Source of the DNA: Davidsoniella eucalypti
Taxonomy: Eukaryota > Ascomycota > Sordariomycetes > Microascales > Ceratocystidaceae
Direction of reading: 5' to 3'
Assembly: GCA_004009845.1 (NCBI GenBank)
Contig: RMBW01000052.1
Location: 1-64,000, forward strand
Length of the DNA stretch: 64,000 bases
The notes beneath the pieces are model-generated. The model did not search any database and was not told where the DNA came from. It worked only from the letters and a program-made list of their open reading frames with translations. Of the stretch, positions 1-10,266 are shown one piece after another. Both the position numbers and the translations under genes were made by a program. Within the stretch, counting starts at the first letter, position 1. Every line of letters starts with the position of its first letter.

Positions 1-1
1 T

Positions 2-646
2 GAGTCAGACATGACTCTCTCGCTCGACACCCCCAGCAACAAAGCACCAGTCAAGGAAAAGCCCAAGTCTCGATTGTCTGAAGTCACAACAGTCGACGAA
101 GTCGTTGCAACCCAAACCGAACCGCCAGCTAAACAACCCAAGGCTCGTGGCCGGGCTCAAAAGGCTTTGGGAGATGATTCTAACGCCAAGCCAAGTGGAG
201 CCGAAGAAGAATACAAAGAGCCATCGGCAGCTCCTGCTGCTAACAAAACTGCTAAGAAGCAAACCGCCACATCTATCCTAGATGAAATCGAGAACGAAGA
301 CGATCCGTCTGGCCCGGCAGCTACAAAGAAGACGGGTGCTACCAAGACTCTCAAGGCCAAAACCCTTGGCGGTGCTGTAGCTGCGGACACTGAGCAAACT
401 AAGAAGAAGCGCAAGGTTCTGAACGCGGCACCGAAGACTCTATTTGATGACGAAGACGACGATGAAGTCGGGTCTATGCCACCTCCGCCTAAACGCGGGG
501 CCCGCGTCAATATTGGCGGCGGGGCAGCCAGTAACCGCACAATGGGCAAATCAGTCTTGGGAGGAGTCAAGAAGAATGCCTTTGGCTCTACCTTTTCTCC
601 CCTCAAGAAAGATAAGCGAGGCGTGGGAGCTAGTTTCTTGGTGTAA
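2..646 (+). CDS. 3' part of a Lys/Ala-rich, low-complexity protein (unrecognised)
   Basis: The reading frame is open from the left edge (codons for E, S, D precede the ATG at 11) to TAA at 644-646, so this is probably the last exon of a longer gene; whether 11 is the true start cannot be told. The visible 211-214 residues are rich in Lys, Ala, Thr and Glu, with acidic patches (DDEDDDE near residue 150), basic KKKRK (near 130), and a Pro/Gly stretch PPPPKRGAR. The C-terminus is more ordered, reading FSPLKKDKRGVGASFL just before the stop, and looks like a conserved tail motif. The basic clusters suggest a nuclear or chromosomal protein, but this is inference only. I do not recognise the family. 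A T-rich 3' UTR follows. Confidence 0.6.
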   Translation, partial: ESDMTLSLDTPSNKAPVKEKPKSRLSEVTTVDEVVATQTEPPAKQPKARGRAQKALGDDSNAKPSGAEEEYKEPSAAPAANKTAKKQTATSILDEIENEDDPSGPAATKKTGATKTLKAKTLGGAVAADTEQTKKKRKVLNAAPKTLFDDEDDDEVGSMPPPPKRGARVNIGGGAASNRTMGKSVLGGVKKNAFGSTFSPLKKDKRGVGASFLV

Positions 647-1379
647 GAGAAAGAAAAAAAACTACGAAATCATGACAAGTCGTTTATCATGAGATTCATG
701 ACATGGATTAACACATGCTTTTTGTTCTGCTTTTTTTCGTCTTGTTTTTTTTTTGTTCTTTGGTAATTTAAACCTAGGTGGCGGTTTTGTGATACATATC
801 ATCTCAGTACAATTTTTTTCTCATCTTTGGTAGGGTGTTTAAGTTAACGGGTTGACGGGATAGGCCAAAGAAGTATTGATATCGGGCGTTCATATTCATC
901 ATTTTTGTTTGCTTTGGGAGTTACCTTTTTTTCGTATTACTCTATCAGCTTTTTGGGCGTTTATTCATTTTTTTCTTTATCTTTGTTCTTAGAGATAAAT
1001 CTCAGTTTCCATCATGAGTGATGATGAAGTGAAGAATATCTTCATCTTTCATAAATTCTCTCCTTGCATTACTGCATGATAAACATAAATGAGCCTTCAT
1101 TTTTTTCAATGCCTTTACTATATACATGAAATACGTTACATCACCAACACCTTAAACTACAATCGTGATTATTAGTGATATCATGATTTCAATAGCAAAT
1201 TTTCTCTTATAATCTATGTACAGTGTGTATACTGTTATGCGCACTGCTTCTGTCACACGTAAAATTCATCAAGCATCAAGTCTCCAGACTAACGATTGAA
1301 GCCATGTTTTATATCGCTATCTTATATTTTCCAATTAATTAATAGGGCCTTTTTTGCCAAGGTTCGTCTTATTATAAAT
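647..1379. other. Intergenic region between the partial gene and MRM2
   Basis: AT-rich DNA with long T tracts (about 728-752 and 960-975) suited to 3'-end formation of the upstream gene, then the promoter and leader of MRM2. A short inverted motif around 1010-1026 (catcatgagtgatgatg) is visible. No credible gene seen. Confidence 0.5.
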
Positions 1380-2642
1380 ATGAACAGAATACTCACATCC
1401 ATTTCCCCATTTCGACAAACTAGTACCAGGCTATTTGCTCGTTTCTATGCATCGTCATCATCTACGTCTTCCAGATGGAAGACACGACAAGCAACGGATC
1501 AATATACGAAGGATGCCAAAGCTCAGGGTTTGCGTAGCAGAGCAGCTTTCAAGTTGATGGAGGTACGTATACACGCCCACGATGACAACAACCAGATGGT
1601 GACATCCTCTATCAATATGTAATATCCATGCTAAGATATCATATTCTTAATCTTAGATGGACAAACGTCACCGTATCTTCCGGCGTGGCCAGACAGTCGT
1701 CGATCTTGGTTTTGCGCCGGGTAGTTGGTCCCAAGTAGCAGCAGACAAAACATCTCCCGGCGGAATAACTGTCGGCATTGACTTATTGCCTGCATCCGCA
1801 CCTGACAACGTGATTGTTATACAGGGTGATTTCTTGGCGGAAAGCGTACGTGAGAAAGCCAAAGCTGCGGTCGTCCACGCAAAGGCAGTTCGTTTCTCTC
1901 AGTGGAGACGCGAACGGGATTTGCAGAAGGAGAAAATGAAGAGTGCGGAAGAGGCTACGACGCTGGAAGGGGATAAAGAGGTTCATGATGAAGATGAGGG
2001 AGTGGAAAGAGAAAACTTGGCTTCGGTCATGACGTCAACGAAACCTGCTCAGCAGTCTGAACCGAGACGAGCAGTTGTCGATGTAAGTCATCAACAATTC
2101 ACAACAAACAAACTAATGGCATGTTACTTGAGACCTACTAACCCCTCGAAACTATGTTATCTATAGGTCGTCATCAGCGATATGATGATGAATACTTCAG
2201 GCGTGCCATTCCGTGATCACGTTGGCAGCATGGTAACCCAATCCCTATAATTAATCACGGCATCTCAAAACACCAAAAACCCGCTCGTTACTAACACAAT
2301 ATCATAGGATCTCTGCTCTGCAGCTCTCACCTTTGCTGAAGAAACTTTACGTCCCGGAGGCCATTTCTTATGTAAATTCTACCAAGGCGCTGAAGACAAA
2401 GCTTTCGAGATGCGGCTAAAGGGAATGTTCGCTAAAGTTTTCCGCGAGAAACCAGACTCTTCAAGAAAAGTAAGTCATTCATTATATGCATCACTACACG
2501 ATTTCTATCAAATACTAATGTTAGGGTTACACGGGGTTAGGAATCGAAAGAGGCGTACTTTGTGGCCATGCGCCGCAAACGCACAAAAAACACAGAAAAA
2601 CACTTGATTCAAGAAGCTGAACTAACTGATGGCCCGAAATAA
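1380..2642 (+). CDS. MRM2: Mitochondrial 21S rRNA (uridine-2'-O-)-methyltransferase, FtsJ/RrmJ family
   Basis: Five exons fit in phase: 1380-1562, 1657-2082, 2167-2232, 2308-2469 and 2541-2642, giving 312 aa. The N-terminus (residues 1-35) is rich in Arg/Ser/Thr without acids, typical of a mitochondrial presequence. The SAM-binding motif VVDLGFAPGSWSQVA lies just after the exon 2 start. The K-D-K-E catalytic tetrad of FtsJ enzymes is complete: K58 (FKLME), D208 (VISDMM), K248 (FLCKFYQG) and E283 (ESKEAYFVA). Family members 2'-O-methylate a uridine of the large mitochondrial rRNA, which supports ribosome assembly. A charged insert of about 70 residues (roughly 130-200) separates motif I from the catalytic Asp, longer than in bacterial RrmJ. 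ATG 1380 was chosen over an in-frame upstream extension because the presequence starts there. The last acceptor (2540) has an alternative AG at 2524, which would shift the frame. Confidence 0.9.
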
Positions 2643-3267
2643 CCATCTTCTAATTGATATGAAGTTTAAAGATCTGTTCCTTTGTAGCTCTAACGATCAA
2701 AGTCACAACTTTGAAATCATGGTCTAGATTACTCTACTGCTACCCCAGCTTCATGTCGTACAAGAGTAGACAGGATAGCTTACAATATTTCTAGTCACGT
2801 GAATATATTGACTACTTCATTTATTCTCTGATTATTTCTCTTGCAACTGACGGATTTGGCTTCTGTTGTGTATGAATTTCTTGAGCTCGTAAAATTTCTG
2901 ATTTCTGTTCTCCGTAAAGCCCTAGGTTATCTTGATAGAATAAAAATAAGACTTTTTACGCCAAAATGCAATGCTCGTTAAGAGGAAAAAAGGAAGAAAA
3001 GACACCCCCAAAAAAGCCAGCTCCATAGCTAGATGAAAGGAAACAAACAGGAAGAAGGAAGATAGAAACACACAATGAGGCCATGGTATAATAGGAATTG
3101 TACCCAAGTTCCTTTTTTGATTTGTGATATTTGTATTTTGAATTTTTTTCATTTGGTAATACCCAAGGCGTTCCGCACGCATGCAATCCGGAAGTAGGCC
3201 CAGCATGAGACCAACCGTTCGAAAACACGAGGCACGAAAATACAGCATATAGTAAAATATGCAGAAT
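2643..3267. other. Convergent intergenic region MRM2 / eL18
   Basis: Tail-to-tail spacer holding the two 3' UTRs. AT-rich; an open frame on the minus strand at 2956-3228 has no recognisable features. Nothing else seen. Confidence 0.5.
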
Positions 3268-4434
3268 TTACACCTTGAAACCACGAGACCGTCTGCGACC
3301 ACGGGCACGCTCGAACTTGCGGCCCTTGGACTCGATGTAAGGCTTCTTGTGCTTGTGGGGACCGAAGCCAAAGTGCTTGAAGGCCTCACGGGCATTCTTG
3401 GGGCCGCGCAGCAGCAGAGTGTTGCTGCCGGTGGGGGTCTTCAGAGCAAGCTGGTCCAGGGTGATGGCCTGACCGCCGGCAGCGATGAGGCGAGCACGGG
3501 CGGTGGCGGTGAAGCGCAGAGCAGCAATGGTGACCTTGGGGACGGTCAAGAGACGGTTGTCGTCAGTGACGGTACCGACAATGACAACGGTGCGCTTGTC
3601 ATCCTCCTTGAAGTTGGCGGCAACGCGAGACAGCGAGACGGGAGGACGGTTGGTGCGCGACATAAACAGACGGCGCAGGATGACCTTGTTGAAGGCAGAG
3701 TCAGTGCGGCCTGGCGAGGTAAACTTGGTTAGTGTGTTGTTTTCTCTTGGTATAATATCTGGAATATAAGACTTACGGGCCAGGAAGCGGTACAGCTTGA
3801 CGAGCAGCTTCAGGTACACATTGTCGCTCTTGGGGGCGGTGCGGTGAGTGCCCTTGACGTGGTGATGCTTCAGATCGATAGCTAAAAAGAAATTTTCGTC
3901 AGCCAAAGAGTGTTCAGGGTATGCTCAAGGCATGGCCACGAAGCAAACAGTTCTACTAGCAAAATCGAAATAAACGATGCCGGTATGTCTCTCTCGATGG
4001 GTCTCTTCATATCTCTTGGATGACTATATGAGTATTGGTTGTGATGCCGTTTTCAGGTCTAATAGACAACCAATCACAGTATATGTCGAGAGAGTTGGAG
4101 AGATCGAGATGAGACGGTATCGTTTCGATTGCGTTCGAGCGAAGTAAAGCAGAGTGAAACCATGAGTTCGCAGAAGAGGCCCTTCAGAGCATTTAACAAT
4201 GAGCATCGCGAGATCAACCATCAATTCAAGAATCCCAAAACCCGCCACTTAGTGCCTGCCCAATATTTCAGAACAGACAAGCGAAGTCGAGAAGATCACA
4301 AGAAACGACAGAAAAACAGTCACAAGATAGCAAATTGCAAAATAAACCGCTCATCAGAGTCTAATCCACTCGCACACAGAGGCTGAGAAAGCTCTTTCAT
4401 AAAAGTATCATGAGAAATAACAAAACGTACCCAT
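3268..4434 (-). CDS. RPL18: 60S ribosomal protein eL18
   Basis: Three exons on the minus strand: 4431-4434 (ATGG only), 3777-3881 and 3268-3710, giving 183 aa. Junctions are in phase and rebuild the family N-terminus MAIDLKHHHVKGTHRTAP and the internal FLARRTDSAFNKVILRRLF. The C-terminal RGRRRSRGFKV tail is the standard eL18 end, and the length matches the family. eL18 is a structural protein of the cytosolic large subunit. Intron 1 is long (3882-4430, 549 nt) and follows immediately after the start codon, a common place for regulatory introns in ribosomal protein genes; intron 2 is 66 nt (3711-3776). The promoter lies above 4434. I am confident of the identity; the four-base first exon rests on the perfect ATGG|GTACGT site and the family N-terminus. 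Confidence 0.96.
4034..4074. repeat. Inverted repeat inside eL18 intron 1
   Basis: ATTGGTTGT at 4034-4042 and its exact complement ACAACCAAT at 4066-4074 could form a 9-bp hairpin with a 23-nt loop within the first intron of the eL18 gene. On the transcribed strand a CTGA lies in the loop, but no box C partner was found. Confidence 0.4.
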
Positions 4435-5031
4435 TTTGCCGGTGTTCCAAGGTATGCGGATTGGTTAACAGACTGGAAATTGTTTTCGTAGAGAAAGTTG
4501 GGAATTTTGCTGGATATGTAATGAGCTCTAGACACTCGTCGATCTCCACTTTTTCGTCAATCCTTCTATCGCCTAGCATAATTTTTTTTTCTTCTTTGGC
4601 TCCATTGAAAAAAATCACTGTGGAGCCATCAACAAAGTTTGTGGGCTTTAGGGCATTGGGATTTTTTAGGATGCTGATAATACCCCACTATGGTTTCGGT
4701 GAGGCTGGTGACCATGGGTTATATCGCAACTAGCTGCGTTAAAAGAGCATCTGGTACAGCTTAGTGTCCAACCACAAGTACAGATTGATTACTATCACTA
4801 AGGCATATTTAAGTGTCTGTTTAAAACGCCTATAAGACGCTAATAATGAAATGGTATCATAATAATAGTTAAAATCAGCAACTCCAAGCGCTACTCCTAC
4901 ATGATATTATGCCTCACCCATAGCCATCCTTCACCTACTACTTACCGTCCGCTTGTCATTACAATGACACAATGATATCCTACATTCTGCTCTAGCAATT
5001 ATAAGACCCTTTCTAATACAACAACTCTCGT
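4435..5031. promoter_or_regulatory. eL18 promoter region and TAF8 3' flank
   Basis: Both flanking genes read leftward, so this stretch carries the eL18 promoter and 5' leader next to 4434 and the TAF8 3' UTR next to 5031. Poly-T around 4580 (A-rich on the coding strand). No discrete motif could be assigned with confidence. Confidence 0.4.
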
Positions 5032-6071
5032 TCAGGGTCCTTGTAGCTCAACTGTCGTTCGGGGAAGGGATCGTTTTCCAGCACCTGTACGCGGTAGTTC
5101 TCGACGCAAGAATGGCACATTCGAGTTTACTATCATGCTAGAATCTGCAATTTCTTGATCAGACAACCGCGCGCGCCCTACATTAACAGGCCCATTTGTC
5201 TTGTCCGAAAGAAGCTTCTGCATGGCGGCCTCCCAGAGTCGGTAACGTTCACGTCCATGTGGCTCCCGCTGTACAATAGACCGCACTTCCTTCTGTTTCC
5301 GCACTTTAGCGGCTCGAACAAGACCGCGGAGTGCATCTTCGCCCTGTTTCGCGGCTAGAGCAGCAGCAGCTCGGATCTTTTGTGGATCTCTCTCGTTCTT
5401 TTCTATCCGAGGAGTGTACTTGAAGGTATGTATACTGGGAAAATCCGGGAAATGCGTAGGTATGTATTCCATGGATGCCCGTTCGGCGGTCCCTTTAAGG
5501 TCTGGATGGAGAATTGGTAGAGATAAGAGCACTGGGTTGGTCTCTACTGGCGCAACATCCAGTTTCGGTTTCATCAGTCGCAGCGGGATAGAGTGTTTCC
5601 GATGTGGTTTTAACGAGTCGATTCGGGTGTTGCGTTTTTGTAGGCCAAGGTGGAAATCTTGAGCAGTTGGCACATTGCGACGGGCTCCCAATGAGAAGGT
5701 GTGGATATCACCTATAAGAGATTGTAGATCTACAGCATGGCAGAAAGTTAGTATACATGTCAATAGACATAGTTGGTTATATACTAGAAAAAAAACATAC
5801 AAGTCTCTGCATGTTGCGCAAAACTGTCAAGTGCTTGTGGTGTTGCGCTGTCAAAGCCTATTTGCTTCAGTGCAAGTGCGATCGCACGCTGAAGACCTTT
5901 ATTCGCAAATGCAGCAACAGATTGGCTTGATGCTATTTGTGCTTGAGACTGTGCTGGGTGTTGTGATTCTGTATGTGAGCTTTCAGAATGTATTGATGGC
6001 ATTTCTGGCGCGTCATGAACAGGAGATTTTTCGGATATGACATTAGCCATTGGGGTGTCCTCGGAGGCCAT
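5032..6071 (-). CDS. TAF8: Transcription initiation factor TFIID subunit 8
   Basis: Two exons, 5801-6071 and 5032-5729 with a 71-nt intron, join at a Tyr codon to give 322 aa. Residues about 57-125 form a histone-fold (bromodomain-associated) segment: GLQRAIALALKQIGFD, SATPQALDSF, HAETYLQSLIGDIHTF and ARRNVPTAQDF. A TAF8 C-terminal domain follows at 179-197 (YIPTHFPDFPSIHTFKYTP), preceded by a Pro/Leu-rich linker and followed by a basic, helical tail. TAF8 pairs with TAF10 by histone folds and takes part in TFIID assembly for RNA polymerase II initiation. The family also contains SPT7-like histone-fold proteins, but the PDFPSxHTFKYTP motif points to TAF8. The N-terminal 50 residues are Ser/Gln-rich and probably disordered. 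Confidence 0.88.
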
Positions 6072-6497
6072 GCTTATATTGGTTGCAGATATGAAAAGGT
6101 TGTGGTTGTCGAAATTTTATGGAGGGTAAAATAATTAACGACAACGATAAACTGGTGATGCGGTGGGGGTAAATCAATGAGTAGTTTGAAACACTTGTCA
6201 GCCTTGCCATGTAGCTTCCAGTGTTCTTGCGACAGTTAGTGCTGTTGCTCTCAGCCTCGCGTTATGACGCGACAATGACTAATCATATAGCTAGGGTCTA
6301 GGATTACACAGGGTGACGCCTGCTTTATGACAAAATGGCTCAGGAAAGGGAAAGGGAAAATTAGGGTTGGTCCCACGTGATGCACATACAACCCTAAACC
6401 CTGGCAAGATAAGACATGTAAAACCCTAAAGACAAAGGATAGGAGGTACAGTGGTCGTCAATTAACTTGGCCATAGGACAACGAAGAACTGTTATTT
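6072..6497. promoter_or_regulatory. TAF8 upstream region
   Basis: Promoter and leader of TAF8 (reading left). Holds the telobox cluster listed separately. No coding frame. Confidence 0.45.
6361..6430. promoter_or_regulatory. Cluster of telomere-like (TTAGGG) boxes with a CACGTG motif
   Basis: TTAGGGTT at 6361-6368, CACGTGA at 6374-6380, AACCCTAAACCCT ending at 6402 and AAACCCTAAA at 6421-6430 sit within 70 bp, about 290-360 bp upstream of the TAF8 start. In fungi such teloboxes can bind Tbf1/Tay1/Rap1-type factors in promoters of growth genes; that role here is inference. Confidence 0.5.
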
Positions 6498-6500
6498 TGC

Positions 6501-7570
6501 GCAAAGCTTTGGAACAATTGCAAAATCTTGGTTGTAGATAATAGTGCAGGCCATTTCGGGATTCAAGTCCATATAATTGGCAAGAATACAGTCTCAGGAC
6601 AAGCGCATCTGATTATCACACAGAAGGGGAGAAGTCTATTTTTTTGCTAATTTGCCGCTCTGAAACTAGTGGCCCTGCCCTATCATTCAATTGACCCTTT
6701 CCCTTGGCCTTACTATCTTGCTATAGACAAGTGACTAGTCAACAATATAGTCAAGGACAGTGGGCCTTTGATGAGGTTTCCTCTTGAATATATATAGTGC
6801 TAAGTGATGACACTGAACTATCTGCTTGGTGCCTATGCAATGATAGCTTCTTCATGAAAGAGCTAATACCTGACGTTCTCTAGCTGTCTTGGGTATCAAC
6901 TTTTACATCATCATGGTCCCCATTACTATCGGCTTTTCCACCCTGGTTGTTGTTCGTTTGGCCCTCGAAATATATGCCCATAGTCTCCACCCTAGTTCCT
7001 GACCTATCTCTACACATGGGATCACTTCAGTGTCATCCACTTCAATACTAGTATCATCGTCTTATTAATCTATCACTCTTGTGTTAAGATCATAGCTGTG
7101 ATGGCATCTACCCAAGACAGCATCAGTGTAGTCATAAGGAAGGCCATACTCTTCCTCAAACCCCTCGTCTGATCCTCTTTTTCTCTTGCCAGCAAGCTGT
7201 GGCTTGATATCATTTCGTCCACCACCACTGTAGTTGTGAAAGAGTTGAGCTCCTTTGACTAGCTTGGTCAATGGCTCCTGTTGGTTAGCTATAAAAGACA
7301 TATCTGTCTTGACTAGCGATGGGAAAGCCCCTGAGTTGAAGAAGAATAGTCCAGGCAAAGCGGGCAACTAGAAATGGTATCATTCTATCTGTACCTATGA
7401 CTTCTGCACAGTCGTATGACCCACAGAGTTCAGCAGTCTTGTGACCAAGAAGATGGACAACAAAGTTGGTTACAAGAAGGCTTGAAGAACTGGTATCTAA
7501 GCAAAGCTTTGGAACAATTGCGAAATCTCCTTTGTCAAAACAATAGTATATGTCATTCAGGGTTGTATAA
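6501..7570 (+). repeat. Diverged direct repeat, two copies 1,000 bp apart
   Basis: The 20-mer gcaaagctttggaacaattg occurs at 6501-6520 and again at 7501-7520; matching continues (c[a/g]aaatct) and then fades over about 70 bp (aatagt..., ...catt..ggg in both). The unit between carries decayed open frames. This looks like an old duplication or the remains of terminal repeats of an element, but no target-site duplication or intact element gene was found. Confidence 0.5.
7065..7367 (-). pseudogene. Broken open frame, unrecognised
   Basis: A 100-codon minus-strand frame between the two copies of the direct repeat. It has some protein-like composition (GGGRNDIKPQLAGKRKRG; acidic EEEYG) but ends in two adjacent stops (TAATAA) after which the same frame stays open and acidic (DDDTSIEVDDTEV). 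No splice sites that repair it were seen. Possibly a relic of a mobile element or dead gene. Family not recognised. Confidence 0.25.
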
Positions 7571-7856
7571 TGTTATCTAGATTCTGGTCAATGTCGTTAG
7601 GAATATTACATTCTCCACAGAACGTTTGATTCCTGTTGTACCAACTATTCTCTTGGCAGAGAACAAGGTGGGCTTCTTGAATTGCATAACCTATACCAGA
7701 GACAACACAACACCCTACAAATGGTCCAGAAGCCGAGGCAATCATGTGGAATGGAATCATGGAAATATCTAGTCCTGAAAGGTGGGAACAACAGCATATG
7801 GCTCTATCAAGAATATTACTAGCAAACAATGGACTATGCATCCAAGTATACATCAC
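7557..7856 (-). pseudogene. Cys-rich open frame upstream of the broken frame, unrecognised
   Basis: A 99-codon minus-strand frame just upstream (in transcription sense) of the right-hand direct repeat, with Cys pairs (CCC, GCC, CGEC) and hydrophobic stretches. It may be part of the same dead unit as the frame at 7065-7367; the sequence between them has stops in all readings I tried. No family recognised. Confidence 0.2.
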
Positions 7857-7941
7857 CTTGACAATCTTCTTTAATAAAGTGATACTGTCCCTTAAGCAGT
7901 ATATTAGCGAATGGTGTCTCTACTCTTGGGCCATTTTTTGA

Positions 7942-10266
7942 GAGTGAAAACCCGCTAATATCAAACTAGAAAATAATAGACAAAAAAGAAGTCCTAACAA
8001 GCACCAGGACAAATTACTACAATATGTGGGTATACATGTACTTAGTGTTGTTCATTCCAGGTTATTGCTAAATGGAAGAACTATCGTCGGTAAGACGCCA
8101 ACTCCAATCGGGCGTCATGAAGTCGGTGTTCTCGGAGGAAGATAAGAAGAAGACGCTAAAGGGTGCAGTACTATGTGAGTCTGCTATCATAATACAAAAG
8201 AGATGGGTAAACAGAACCTAGAGGTATACATAACCTTAGGTAGAAGGTACGAGTGAACGCCGATGTAAAAGCATTTATGAAGTTTCCGGTAGTCAATCCA
8301 GTGTCATGATGTCTTTTTTTAAGTCTGAGGTTTCACACATAAGATTTGGCAGGTTTAGTCAGGTCAAGTTAGTAAGTGAGCGAGGCTGAATGAGTGGGGA
8401 TTTCAAGACTTATCGGACGAATTAGAGAGGTAGAGTCAGCCCACTTAAAGGTTGTGGTTTTGTAGCCAATAGCCTCTTTAACCCCCAAAAACGAAGGACC
8501 AATCAACAGCAGAACACCACCAAAAATGCCGCCAATTTTTGCTTCAAAGGGTTTTTTTTTTCTTTCCCTATATACAACTTCAACATTAAGTAATTGATTT
8601 TCAACAAGAAGTACAACTACAACTACTAGTGTCTTTCCCTTCAGTTAGGTTGCATATGTGTGTATTACTTGCAGACAGGGCCCAGAAAAGGAGCTCTCTA
8701 GCGAAAACTACCAGGTCACGTTGCAATGCGAGTAGGATTATGTGTTGTTGATTTGTTAGTATCTATGTTGGTTATGATATCACGGGCGAGCTTTTGTGGC
8801 CCCATATCCATCTTCAGTTTTCTGTACTAATATCGCTAAGCAGGAATTGAATTATGACTGAAGGAGGTTGCTATATTCATGGTAGAGAGGCATTTATCGG
8901 CTGTCCATTACATATACTATGTATACATAACAGACATTAAACAAGGGTAGATGACATCGAAAAGCAATATTGGTGAATATAATGCAGGATAGGCAGCTGA
9001 ATATAATAGCGCAATTCAGCGGCTCCTCAGTCACATTTGATTTTACATGCAGCGACTAGGCAATCGCCAAATCAAATCAAAGAAAGTCAGGGCTTCAAGG
9101 AAGACGAAGAGGACAGAGAGACAAAGACAGAGTGACTGGCATATTTGACGAGAAAACGGGTGATAAGAAGTGGAAAGTGATATCAGCATGTATATTACAA
9201 TATAAAAAATGCCAATATGATAGGAATGCAACAGTGTCTTGGTAGATTTGTTCCATGGCCTTCGATCCGAATCTGTCCTGATGCCTTAGCAGAAACATTT
9301 CCTTGTACATTTCGTATACACAAATACACAAATACGTATGTATGTATATGGTGAGTATACTAAGAGTGGTTTGATAAATTCAACACTAAAAACACACAAT
9401 GCCAATACAAATCCACTTATTATCTACCGGCTTGGCTTTGTGCGCCCATAAAGTTAGATGGGGTGACCCTGCCTCGAAGGTCAAAGGTGATGAGCCCTAA
9501 AAGCCGTCTAAGCGGAGGGAATTAGCTTTGACCGCCTCATCCATCAGTGTCCTTTCTCGAAGCTGATCCAAAAAGACAAACAGATAGACTAGCAAATCAA
9601 ATAGACGCCCAGCTTATAGAGAGTCGTTTCGTAGTTATATTTCATGGAATAGGATTGTCTTCCAGCAGGAAGAAACTAAAGATATTGTTTATCATAGATC
9701 ATAGCCGATATGATAAAGGCTTAAAAAAGGCGAAAGAAAGAGAAAAATAAAATAAAAAGGACCGAGCATATCGATCAAGGGCATGTAATCTCATAATCTT
9801 TTTTTGTCTTTGTTTTTTTCTTTGCCAGCCTAGCCTGTTCTTTTGTTGTTTTGATCGCCTGTTTGCTTCCTGGTGACAGCTAGCTATCCATTTTTAGGGC
9901 ACATTCCCGCTATTTCTACTAGGTTTAGTGGCCTAATACCCTGCTGAAATTCCATTTAGAGGTGGCACCGGGCCGTCATCCGGCCTACAATTTATCATCG
10001 GCAACTATTGCGACTGCAACATCAAGACCAACCGAAAACTATTGTTTTTTTTTGTTCGTCTGTAGGAGCTTTTCTTCCCCTTTCTACTCTTCGTTTCTGG
10101 TCGAGGTTTTTCCCCATTTTCTCATTTGTCCATTATCACTTGCTATCTTTTCTTTCAATATTGCTTGTGTATACCTATTCTTGTATCTTTCTGAGGCTGT
10201 TGAGCCTCTTCACTGAAAGCTCATCGACCAACCCTCGCCAACCCTAATTCTCTCCACTGCTGAATC
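7942..10266. other. Gene-poor stretch and long leader of the AlkB-fusion gene
   Basis: No recognisable gene. A 50-codon ATG frame starts at 8072 (MEELSSVRRQLQSG...) without family or clear splice context. From about 9780 the plus strand becomes strongly pyrimidine-rich (T/C tracts), as in fungal promoters and 5' leaders, up to the ATG at 10267. Confidence 0.4.

Noticed and set aside
2517..2527. TTAGGGTT in MRM2 intron 4 as an interstitial telomere
   Set aside because: Single copy only; part of a widespread short motif, not a telomeric array.
8072..8224. 50-codon frame starting MEELSSVRRQLQSG
   Set aside because: Too short, no homology, no continuing exon found despite GTGAGT at its middle.
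9487..9566. C/D snoRNA-like boxes (GTGATGA ... CTGA about 70 nt apart)
   Set aside because: No pairing terminal stem and no C'/D' pair; chance in AT-rich leader.
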